From the NCBI RefSeq assembly GCF_006265225.1, contig NZ_VDCS01000013.1, forward strand, positions 62,001 through 126,000: a DNA stretch of 64,000 nucleotides. Reading direction: 5' to 3'. The notes under the pieces are model-generated. The model did not search any database and had not been told where the DNA came from. It saw nothing but the letters and a program-made list of their open reading frames with translations. Each line of letters begins with the position of its first letter. Position 1 is the stretch's first letter. Below are positions 17,594 through 25,045 of this stretch, piece after piece. The position numbers and the translations under genes are program-made. The DNA comes from Allotamlana fucoidanivorans. GTDB lineage: Bacteria; Bacteroidota; Bacteroidia; Flavobacteriales; Flavobacteriaceae.

Positions 17594-18385
17594 TTATTCA
17601 GTTAACAAAGACCTATCTAAATGTACATAACCTCCATCAACGGTAATAAATTGTCCTGTGGTATGTGATGATCTGTTTGAAATGGTAAACAAGCAAGCGT
17701 CTGCAATTTCTGCAGGTGTTGTCATACGGTTTTCTAAAGGAATTTTTTTGACAATAGATTTTAATTTTTCTTCGCCATTTTCAAGGGTTTTTATCCAACT
17801 ATCATAAGCTGGTGTCCAGCTTTCTGCTATAATGATGGCATTTGACCTGATACCCTCTTTGATTAAATCAACGGCCCATTCTCTGGTTAAACCTAGAACC
17901 CCGCCTTTTGATGCTGCATAACCTGAAGTTCCACCTTGACCAGTAAGTGCTACTTTTGAACCAATGTTTAAAATGTTGCCTTTAACCTTTTTTATCATCG
18001 GTAAACAGAATTTAGTCATAGCAAAAAAGCTAACCATATTCAGTTTTAGGGAATACATAAACTCTTCCATAGATGCTTCTAGTCCTGCACCGTCATTAAC
18101 ACCTACATTATTAATTAAAGCATCTATGCGCCCATATTTCTCTTCAATGATACGAGCTGCTTTTTCAATTTGTGTATAATCTGCTAAATCTGTTTGAATA
18201 AAAATGCTGTCTATGCCTCTTTTTTGTAATTCATCTGCATAACCAAAACCTCTGTCGTTTCGGTCAACCAATACAGGAACAGCACCTTCATTAGCTAAAT
18301 GTTGCACAATAGTTTCTCCTATACTTCCTTTTATACCTGCAGCACCTGTTACTACAACTATTTTTCCTTTAAGTTCTAAATCCAT
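17594..18385 (-). CDS. SDR-family L-fucose/L-galactose dehydrogenase
   Basis: 263 residues, a classical short-chain dehydrogenase. The nucleotide-binding loop TGAAGIKGSIG is at 13-23, NNVGVNDG gives the NNAG-like motif, and the catalytic set is Ser in NIGSKVAL with Tyr156 and Lys160 of YAASK. It ends with the usual FITVDGGYVHLDR. The order permease-dehydrogenase-lactonase matches fucose operons such as that of Campylobacter jejuni, where an SDR oxidises L-fucose to the lactone with NAD(P). L-galactose has the same stereochemistry apart from the C6 hydroxyl, so it is an equally good candidate. A weaker alternative is a 3-deoxy-2-keto-fuconate dehydrogenase of the same superfamily. Confidence 0.8.
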   Translation of the reverse strand: MDLELKGKIVVVTGAAGIKGSIGETIVQHLANEGAVPVLVDRNDRGFGYADELQKRGIDSIFIQTDLADYTQIEKAARIIEEKYGRIDALINNVGVNDGAGLEASMEEFMYSLKLNMVSFFAMTKFCLPMIKKVKGNILNIGSKVALTGQGGTSGYAASKGGVLGLTREWAVDLIKEGIRSNAIIIAESWTPAYDSWIKTLENGEEKLKSIVKKIPLENRMTTPAEIADACLFTISNRSSHTTGQFITVDGGYVHLDRSLLTE

Positions 18386-18397
18386 TATTATTTTTTT

Positions 18398-19225
18398 CTA
18401 TAGATTATAAAATTTGATGGCATTATCTCCCATAATGCCTTTTTGTTCATTTCCTGATAAATTTGAAATAAATGATGTTACTAAATGCTTTACCTTGCGA
18501 TAGTTTCCTGCTACTAAACAAACCGGCCAATCTGAACCATACATCACGCGTTGCGTGCCAAAAGCATCAAACACAAGTTCCATATAAGGGTGAATTTCTT
18601 CTGGTTGCCATGTTTTAAAATCGGCTTCTGTAATCATTCCAGAAACTTTGCAATATACATTTTCATGTTTAGCAATTTCCTTCATCAAAACAGCCCAACC
18701 ATCAAAATACCCATCTTTTATATAAGGTTTTGCCATATGATCAATGACAAATTTTTGATTTGGAAATTGTTTTACAAATTCTAAAACAGCTCCAAGTTGA
18801 TGCGGAAATACTAAAATATCATAAGTAAATCCTAAGGACTCCAATTTTGAAATACCTTTTGTAAAATCAGGTCTTAAAATGAAATTATGATCAGGCTCTC
18901 CCTGAATCACATGTCTGAAACCTTTAATTTTGCTTTCCGTACTGTATTTTTCTAAATACGCATCAAGTGTTTCACTTCTTAGATCCACCCAACCCACAAT
19001 GCCTTTTATAAAGTCATGTTTGGCTGCTAAGTTTAATAGAAACTCATTTTCTTCAATGGTTTGATCGGCTTGTACTGCAACACATCCTTGAATATTATTT
19101 TCTTTATAGACCGTTTCTAAATCGGTTGGCAGAAAATCACGTCTAATAACGGCCATATCATCATCAATCCAACTATGTTTTTGTGGTTGATAGTTCCAAA
19201 AATGTTGATGAGAATCTATTATCAT
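18398..19225 (-). CDS. Amidohydrolase-family sugar lactonase (L-fucono/L-galactonolactonase)
   Basis: 275 residues, COG3618-type metal-dependent hydrolase. It starts MIIDSHQHFWNYQPQKHSW, with the paired His ligands, and continues GIVGWVDLRS, FRHVIQGEPD, FVIDHMAKPYI (His ligand) and RVMYGSDWPVC, whose Asp is the usual catalytic/metal residue. Members hydrolyse 1,4- or 1,5-lactones of aldonic acids, and those beside FucP act on L-fucono- or L-galactono-lactone. It starts four bases after the GH29 stop and ends 12 bases before the dehydrogenase start, so all three are tightly co-expressed. It would open the lactone made by the SDR enzyme to the aldonate used by the zinc dehydrogenase. Confidence 0.87.
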   Translation of the reverse strand: MIIDSHQHFWNYQPQKHSWIDDDMAVIRRDFLPTDLETVYKENNIQGCVAVQADQTIEENEFLLNLAAKHDFIKGIVGWVDLRSETLDAYLEKYSTESKIKGFRHVIQGEPDHNFILRPDFTKGISKLESLGFTYDILVFPHQLGAVLEFVKQFPNQKFVIDHMAKPYIKDGYFDGWAVLMKEIAKHENVYCKVSGMITEADFKTWQPEEIHPYMELVFDAFGTQRVMYGSDWPVCLVAGNYRKVKHLVTSFISNLSGNEQKGIMGDNAIKFYNL

Positions 19226-19229
19226 ATGG

Positions 19230-20765
19230 TTATTGAGATATTACAATTTTTATGACAGTGGCCATGTCGTTTATTGGTTTTGAAGGTGCTTTAAGCGTAA
19301 GACCTTCTTCTTCTGATAGCGTCCATTCAATTGTTTCATCACTTCCAAGAAATGCAACCTGCTCAATGGAGGTCATATCATGAATATTATTCTTTGCAAA
19401 CGAAGTAAGTGTTATGTGTTGATTAGGTTCAACTTGGCCCATAATAATGGCATAAATGCTATAGTCTTTAGTGGTGTACCTCACATCTTTATTACTGTAC
19501 TTAAGTTCCATAAAGGCTTTATGATTCTTAAAGTGACCTTGTGGTTCTTTTGTTGGTCCTTCACCAAATGTATACCAAGCTTCCGTTGCATAAATAGCTT
19601 CTCCGTATTTTTTTAGCCAGTCTCCTATTTTAAGCAAGACATCTTGTTGATTTTGAGGGATGATACCATCGGCTCTAGGAGAAACATTTAAAAGTAAAAC
19701 CCCATTTTTGCTAACTATATCAATGAGCATGTGTAACACATCCTCAGGAGTTTTTACACCTAAGTTATTTGTGAAACACCAACTACCATTGCTAATGGTA
19801 GCATCAGTCATCCAAGTTTTAGTGCCTATTTCATTTTTTCTAGCTTGTTCTAAATCCTCAATACTCATATTTAGAGGCAAGTCATGTTGCTTTCTAACAA
19901 TAACAGCATCTTGGTTTTGAAGCGCGGCTTCGTTGAGGTAATAGGCAGCAAATGCTTTTCGGTAAGCTTCTGGAATATCTCCTAAAACATAGTCAAACCA
20001 AATGATGTCAGGATGATAATTATCAATGACTTCTTTCATTTTGCCTAACCATACTTCTTTGTACCATTTTTCTGGCTCCATATTACCATACATTAACTGA
20101 AGTTCAGGATCATCAGAGCTTGGTGGCATATTTTCAAAATACGGATAGTGACTAATACTGACTTCTTTTCCTAATTCGGTTGCACGTTGCAGGTTTTTGG
20201 CATGGTGAAATGCGGTAATGAATTTTAAACCTTGTGCTTTAATGGCGGTTTCTAATTCACCAGTAATATCTCTTTTTGGTCCCGTATCCATGGTGTTCCA
20301 GGGTGTGATATCACTATCCCACATGGCATAACCATCATGATGCTCTGCCACAGGACCAGCAAACTGCGCTCCAGCATTTTTAAATAATTTGGCCCACGCT
20401 TTAGCATCAAAATGTTCTGCTTTAAACATAGGAGCAAAATCATGATAGCCAAATTCAGAAGGGTCGCCATAATTTTCAACATGATGTTTGTGAATTTTAT
20501 GGTCTTTAAAATGCATCCATCTTGGATACCATTCATTGCCAAAGGCAGGTACAGAATATAAGCCCCAATGAAAATAGATGCCTAACTTTGCATTTTTAAA
20601 CCATTGGGGCGATTCATTATGTTTGCCTAATGATTCCCAATCTGGTGTAAATGCCATGTTTTTAGCTTCCTCCTTATCCTTTGAGTCACCAGCCGTTTTC
20701 TTTTCACAACTAAAATTTAGAAGCAGTGAGGCAGCAACAGTAATACATAAGTGCGATACTTTCAT
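19230..20765 (-). CDS. GH29 alpha-L-fucosidase family lipoprotein (possibly alpha-L-galactosidase)
   Basis: 511 residues, lipoprotein signal with lipid Cys20 followed by EKK, which lacks the acidic surface signal, so probably periplasmic. GH29 features run in order: WFKNAKLGIYFHWGLYS, FGNEWYPRWMH, GAQFAGPVAEHHDGYAMWDS, and DIIWFDYVLGD, whose Asp258 is the expected nucleophile. LINIVSKNGVLLLNVSPRADG (in part) marks the end of the barrel, and a beta-sandwich domain follows. The usual WFDG motif reads WFDY here. GH29 removes alpha-linked L-fucose from glycan ends, and I recall a GH29 member of a gut Bacteroides porphyran locus that removes alpha-L-galactose. The operon's other genes make the second activity a serious option. 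Confidence 0.88.
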   Translation of the reverse strand: MKVSHLCITVAASLLLNFSCEKKTAGDSKDKEEAKNMAFTPDWESLGKHNESPQWFKNAKLGIYFHWGLYSVPAFGNEWYPRWMHFKDHKIHKHHVENYGDPSEFGYHDFAPMFKAEHFDAKAWAKLFKNAGAQFAGPVAEHHDGYAMWDSDITPWNTMDTGPKRDITGELETAIKAQGLKFITAFHHAKNLQRATELGKEVSISHYPYFENMPPSSDDPELQLMYGNMEPEKWYKEVWLGKMKEVIDNYHPDIIWFDYVLGDIPEAYRKAFAAYYLNEAALQNQDAVIVRKQHDLPLNMSIEDLEQARKNEIGTKTWMTDATISNGSWCFTNNLGVKTPEDVLHMLIDIVSKNGVLLLNVSPRADGIIPQNQQDVLLKIGDWLKKYGEAIYATEAWYTFGEGPTKEPQGHFKNHKAFMELKYSNKDVRYTTKDYSIYAIIMGQVEPNQHITLTSFAKNNIHDMTSIEQVAFLGSDETIEWTLSEEEGLTLKAPSKPINDMATVIKIVISQ

Positions 20766-20776
20766 TGGGCTTTAAA

Positions 20777-22210
20777 TTATTGTCTTGCATCAAGGGAGGC
20801 TTTCATCCCTTTTTCTAAAATGGTATTTAAATCTGTTAAGACAACATCTTCTAAACCTGCAATTTGGGTTAAGTCGGTACCCCAGAAATCAGTGTTTGAT
20901 AAAACCGCATTAACTACTTCAGCAACGCTATTATTGGTCCACTGGTCTTTGAAGAACGCTAATACTTTTTCATCATCTTTTAGGGCTATAGGCTCTCCGT
21001 TTCTGTCGCCTTTATAAAACGCTATCAAGGCAGCTAGTGAAAACAATAAGTTTTTAGGAAGTGCATTTTTTCGTTTTACATATTCTAAAACAGAAGGTAA
21101 TACACGGGTTTTATATTTTGAAATGGAATTTAATGATATGCTCATTAAAGCATGTTCTAAATACGGGTTTTTAAATCGGTCTAAAACATCATTTGAGAAT
21201 TGATTAAGTTCTTCTTCTGATAAATCAAGTGTTGGACAAATTTCATTAAAAATAGCATCTTTTAAGAAAGCACCAACTACTTTGTCTTCTAATGATTCAC
21301 GTACTTTATCAATGCCGTATAAATAACCTACAGGTACTAAACTGGTGTGTGCGCCATTAAGGATGCGAACTTTACGGGTACGGTAAGGTTCCATATCGTC
21401 AGTAAATACAATATTTAGTCCGCAAACTTCTGAAGGAATTTCTTCTTTAACAGATTTAGGGCCTTCAATAACCCATAAGTGGAATTGCTCTCCTTCAACA
21501 ACAAGATTGTCTTTGTAACCTAGTTCTTCTGTGATGGCCTCTATTTTGTCTTTGGGATATCCCGGCACAATTCTGTCTACTAGCGTGTTGCAGAAAATGT
21601 TATCTTCATTAATCCATTCAACAAAGTCTTCACCAAGATTCCAATTGGCTGCGTATTGAAGTATAATCTTTTTTAGGTTATCTCCGTTACGGTCAATTAA
21701 TTCGCATGGAATAATAATTAAACCTTTATCGGAAGCACCACCAAACGTTTTGAATCTTTTGTATAGTAAAGCGGTTAGTTTTCCAGGGAAACTGGTTTGA
21801 GGTGCATCGTCTAATTTATCTTCAGCATTGTAAGCAATACCGGCTTCGGTAGTATTTGAAATTACAAATCGTAAATCAGGATTTTCTGCATTAGCTAAAT
21901 AGTCACTATAATTTTCATAAGGATTGATACCTCGCTGAATACAGTCTATGATTTCATGTTCACTAATGGCTTTACCATTTTTTATGCCGTTAAGGTATAA
22001 GGTATACAGGCCATCTTGATCATTTAACATTTTGATTAAACCTTGATTAATAGGCTGAACGGCTACTACGCCTGCATCAAAATTTGCCTGTTTATTCATT
22101 TCATGAATCATCCAGTTAGCAAAGGCTCTTAAAAAATTACCTTCTCCAAATTGAATGATACGCTCAGTATAAGTATTCGCGTTTACTGTAGTTCTATTTA
22201 ATGTATTCAT
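20777..22210 (-). CDS. uxaB: Tagaturonate reductase (altronate oxidoreductase)
   Basis: 477 residues, mannitol-dehydrogenase-type fold. The N-terminus IIQFGEGNFLRAFANWMI is the UxaB version of the nucleotide-binding start. FVISNTTEAGI, FPGKLTALLYKRF, IIPCELIDRNGDNLK and FCNTLVDRIVPGYP are all typical. The catalytic-domain stretch RKVRILNGAHTSLVPVGYL contains the Asn and His expected for the family. UxaB reduces D-tagaturonate to D-altronate with NADH in the cytoplasm. No uronate isomerase (uxaC) lies nearby, so the tagaturonate probably does not come from galacturonate here but from the zinc dehydrogenase acting on L-galactonate. Gaps are 9 bases to uxaA and 11 bases to GH29. Confidence 0.9.
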   Translation of the reverse strand: MNTLNRTTVNANTYTERIIQFGEGNFLRAFANWMIHEMNKQANFDAGVVAVQPINQGLIKMLNDQDGLYTLYLNGIKNGKAISEHEIIDCIQRGINPYENYSDYLANAENPDLRFVISNTTEAGIAYNAEDKLDDAPQTSFPGKLTALLYKRFKTFGGASDKGLIIIPCELIDRNGDNLKKIILQYAANWNLGEDFVEWINEDNIFCNTLVDRIVPGYPKDKIEAITEELGYKDNLVVEGEQFHLWVIEGPKSVKEEIPSEVCGLNIVFTDDMEPYRTRKVRILNGAHTSLVPVGYLYGIDKVRESLEDKVVGAFLKDAIFNEICPTLDLSEEELNQFSNDVLDRFKNPYLEHALMSISLNSISKYKTRVLPSVLEYVKRKNALPKNLLFSLAALIAFYKGDRNGEPIALKDDEKVLAFFKDQWTNNSVAEVVNAVLSNTDFWGTDLTQIAGLEDVVLTDLNTILEKGMKASLDARQ

Positions 22211-22219
22211 TTTTAATGT

Positions 22220-23872
22220 TTATAAGGAAACGCCACGTTTCCAAGGAATAAAATCGTTATTTCCGTGAAGTACAGCTTTTGACGCTACTTCACCACTTGC
22301 TACTTTTATAATGTGGTCTAGTATTTTTTCACCCATAGATTCAATGGAATCTTCGCCAGTAATGACGGTTCCTGCATTAATATCTATGATATCATTCATG
22401 CGATTGTATAAATCGGTGTTGCTTGACATTTTTAACACTGGCGCAACGGGGTTGCCTGTTGGGGTGCCTAAACCTGTGGTGAAAACCACAACGTTACACC
22501 CTGAACCCACAAGTCCTGTTGTCGATTCCACGTCATTTCCTGGGGTACATAATAAATTTAATCCTGGTTTGGTTACCTGCTCGGTGTAATCTAGTACTTC
22601 AACTACGGGAGACGTACCTCCTTTTTTTGCCGCTCCGGCCGATTTCATGGCATCGGTAATTAAGCCATCTTTTATATTTCCAGGAGACGGATTGTTTTCA
22701 AAACCAGAACCTACAGCGACTGCGGCTGCCGAGTAGGCACGCATTAAGTTGTAAAACTTTTTAGAATCATGATCTGTCACACATCGGTTGATGAGTTCTT
22801 GCTCCACACCATTTAGTTCAGGAAACTCAGAAAGTACAGGGCTTCCGCCAAGCGCTACTAATAAATCAGAGGCATAGCCAAGACCTGGGTTTGCCGATAT
22901 TCCTGAAAATCCATCCGATCCGCCACATTCTAACCCAAGCACTAGTTTGCTAAGTGGTGCAGGCTGTCTGGTTATTTTGTTGGCTTCGGTTAACCCAATA
23001 AACGTATGCTTTACAGCTTCTTCAATTAAATGACGCTCACTGGCACTACGTTGTTGCTCTAAATAATGAACGGTTTTTTTGCAGTTAGGGTCAATGGCTT
23101 TAATGGCTTCTTGAAGCATTTCAATTTGCGCATTTTGACATCCCAAACTAAATACCGTTGCACCCGCTACATTAGGGTTAGTAATATAACCAGCTAATAG
23201 TTTACATAACACCTCAGAATCCTGACGAATACCACCACAACCTCCATCATGTTTTAAAAACTTAATACCATCAACATTAGGAAACACTCTATTTTTAGAC
23301 ATTTCCTCTTTTGTGGTGATAATAGGCGTATTTAAAAGTTCTTCAGAAGAGGCTCCAGATTTAAACTTGCTAATTAAAGCATCGGTATCAACAGCAAAAT
23401 CTTTTTTGGTTTCATACCCTAGTTTTTCGGAAAGCGCACCCTCTAAAACGTCTAAGTTTCTGTTTTCACAGAAAGTAAGGGGGATAACTAGCCAGTAGTT
23501 AGCAGTTCCTACTTTGCCATCTTCTCTATGATAGCCATTAAAAGTACGCCCTTCAAATTTTGAAGCATTTGGAGGTGTCCAGCTAAATTTTTCCTTGGAG
23601 TCGTTAAAATCTGCTGAAGCGTGTTTTACATTATGAATGGTAATGGCTTCACCTTCCTGAATTGGTTCGGTGGCTTTACCAATTAAAACACCATACATAT
23701 ATATAGAGTCTCCAACGTTGAAATCGTTAAGCGCAAATTTGTGCTTTTGCTTAATATTTTCTTTTAAGACAACTTTTTTACCAGCTACTTGAGTAATTTT
23801 TCCTTTTTCTAACGGATTAATGGCAACAATAATGTTGTCCTTTGGATCTATTTGAACGTAATTTTTAGACAT
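22220..23872 (-). CDS. uxaA: Altronate dehydratase (UxaA family)
   Basis: 550 residues. The N-terminal SAF domain covers about 1-95 (IDPKDNIIVAINPLEKG ... IQEGEAITIHNVKHA), and the rest is the galactarate/altronate dehydratase domain with FNGYHREDGKVGTANYW, LKHDGGCGG, VFSLGCQNAQ, LGLECGGSDGFSGISANP and GCNVVVFTTGLGTPTG. Several Cys residues fit the iron dependence of the family. UxaA converts D-altronate to 2-keto-3-deoxy-D-gluconate. In the C. jejuni fucose locus a split UxaA relative is thought to dehydrate L-fuconate, so an alternative role exists. Here uxaB is directly downstream, 9 bases away, which favours altronate. The KDG product would be used by the kinase at 35.0 kb. Confidence 0.9.
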   Translation of the reverse strand: MSKNYVQIDPKDNIIVAINPLEKGKITQVAGKKVVLKENIKQKHKFALNDFNVGDSIYMYGVLIGKATEPIQEGEAITIHNVKHASADFNDSKEKFSWTPPNASKFEGRTFNGYHREDGKVGTANYWLVIPLTFCENRNLDVLEGALSEKLGYETKKDFAVDTDALISKFKSGASSEELLNTPIITTKEEMSKNRVFPNVDGIKFLKHDGGCGGIRQDSEVLCKLLAGYITNPNVAGATVFSLGCQNAQIEMLQEAIKAIDPNCKKTVHYLEQQRSASERHLIEEAVKHTFIGLTEANKITRQPAPLSKLVLGLECGGSDGFSGISANPGLGYASDLLVALGGSPVLSEFPELNGVEQELINRCVTDHDSKKFYNLMRAYSAAAVAVGSGFENNPSPGNIKDGLITDAMKSAGAAKKGGTSPVVEVLDYTEQVTKPGLNLLCTPGNDVESTTGLVGSGCNVVVFTTGLGTPTGNPVAPVLKMSSNTDLYNRMNDIIDINAGTVITGEDSIESMGEKILDHIIKVASGEVASKAVLHGNNDFIPWKRGVSL

Positions 23873-23880
23873 TTTTCTTT

Positions 23881-24891
23881 TTAATTGAAACTAACGGTTG
23901 CTTTGATGACTCCTGTTTCTGGTTTTAACCAGCTGTCAAAATGTTCTATCATTTCTGTAAAATGCACCTGATGAGTAATAAACGACTCCGTAGGGAACTG
24001 ATTAAGCACACTAATAACATGTTCAAAATCTTCAGTAGTGGCATTTCTGCTACACATTAAAGTCATTTCTTTGGCGTGTATTTTTGGGTGGGTATAGGTT
24101 AATTCACCTTTTGATAATCCTACCAAAATGAATCTACCACCATGTGACATGTAATCCGGACAAGCTTCTAAGGCAAATTTGTTGCCCGAAGCATCAAACA
24201 CTGCCGTGCAAAGATCTCCATTTGTAATTTCAGAAATGGCTTCAACAGCTTGTTCTCCTGCTTTCACAATATAATCAACACCAATTTGTTCTTTAGCATA
24301 AGCCAAACGCTGTTCATTCATATCTATAGCAACCACTTTAGCGCCAGCAATTTGTGCTAATTTCATGATGCCAATTCCAATGGGGCCACATCCAACAACA
24401 GCAACAGTTTCCCCTTTTTTAATGTCGGCTCTTCTTATGGCGTGTGCTCCAATAGCCAAAGGCTCAACAATGGCCATTTCGTTGTTTGATAAGTTGTTAG
24501 CAGGAAGTAAAATGTTTGCTGGTACTGTAATTTGCTCTTGCATACCACCATCAGCATGAACGCCTAGAACTTTTATGTTAGTACAACAGTTTGTTTTTCC
24601 GTTTCTACAGGCAATACATTCACCGCAGCTCACATAAGGCATAACAACCACCTTGTCACCCGCCTTAATACCTCTTTCATTTTCGTCAATTTCAATAACT
24701 TCTGAAGCTAATTCGTGTCCTAGAATTCTTGGATACGTAAAAAACGCTTGATTACCGCCATAGGCATGTAAATCGGTTCCGCAAATTCCAACACTGTTAA
24801 TTTGTAATAAGGCTTCGCCTGCTTGTCTTGTAGGAGCTTCTTTTTCTTTTAATTGAAATTCTCCTGGTTTTTCACAAACAATGTATTTCAT
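23881..24891 (-). CDS. Zinc-dependent dehydrogenase, probable L-galactonate 5-dehydrogenase
   Basis: 336 residues from the ATG at 24891 (MKYIVCEKPGEF); an ATG one codon earlier is equally possible, and longer starts would run through the operator. It is a medium-chain dehydrogenase: catalytic-zinc motif GICGTDLHAYGG, ILGHELASEV, the four-Cys structural zinc site CGECIACRNGKTNCC, and the nucleotide-binding loop VVGCGPIGIG. It is the first gene of the operon and lies right behind the operator. Relatives oxidise polyols or aldonates; with uxaB and uxaA next to it, conversion of L-galactonate to D-tagaturonate (as by E. coli LgoD) best explains the set. Sorbitol- or threonine-dehydrogenase-like activity cannot be ruled out by motifs alone. 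Confidence 0.82.
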   Translation of the reverse strand: MKYIVCEKPGEFQLKEKEAPTRQAGEALLQINSVGICGTDLHAYGGNQAFFTYPRILGHELASEVIEIDENERGIKAGDKVVVMPYVSCGECIACRNGKTNCCTNIKVLGVHADGGMQEQITVPANILLPANNLSNNEMAIVEPLAIGAHAIRRADIKKGETVAVVGCGPIGIGIMKLAQIAGAKVVAIDMNEQRLAYAKEQIGVDYIVKAGEQAVEAISEITNGDLCTAVFDASGNKFALEACPDYMSHGGRFILVGLSKGELTYTHPKIHAKEMTLMCSRNATTEDFEHVISVLNQFPTESFITHQVHFTEMIEHFDSWLKPETGVIKATVSFN

Positions 24892-24907
24892 CATAAATTT
24901 TATTATA

Positions 24908-24927
24908 TTGCGCAATCGTTTGCGCAA
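24908..24927. promoter_or_regulatory. Operator 1 for the divergent LacI-type regulator
   Basis: A perfect inverted repeat TGCGCAA-TCGT-TTGCGCA, extended by T/A on each side, with the central CG typical of LacI-family sites. It lies 17 bases before the dehydrogenase ATG on the minus strand, where a bound repressor would block the whole operon. Confidence 0.8.
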
Positions 24928-24974
24928 TGGTTTTAAATTAAAAACTCATTATTTTACTTGCTTTGTAGTAAAAA

Positions 24975-24982
24975 TAAGTTTG
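24975..24982 (+). promoter_or_regulatory. -7 promoter element of the lacI-type gene
   Basis: TAAGTTTG matches the Bacteroidota TAnnTTTG element. Transcription would start near 24989, upstream of operator 2, which suggests autoregulation by a roadblock. Confidence 0.45.
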
Positions 24983-25007
24983 CGTAATTATCAAAAAGAT
25001 GCTAATT

Positions 25008-25025
25008 TAGACAATCGTTTGCACA
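25008..25025. promoter_or_regulatory. Operator 2 for the LacI-type regulator (imperfect copy)
   Basis: TAGACAATCGTTTGCACA matches operator 1 at 14 of 18 positions, including the whole central CAATCGTTTGC. It is 99 bases from operator 1 and lies between the predicted start of transcription and the regulator's reading frame. Two sites at this distance could support repression by looping. Confidence 0.65.
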
Positions 25026-25045
25026 AACTTATAAAATTTTTTGAT

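Noticed and set aside
24881-25045. Longer LacI-type reading frame starting at ATG 24881
   Set aside because: It would read through both operators and the promoter element and overlap the start of the divergent dehydrogenase; the added residues have no family match.
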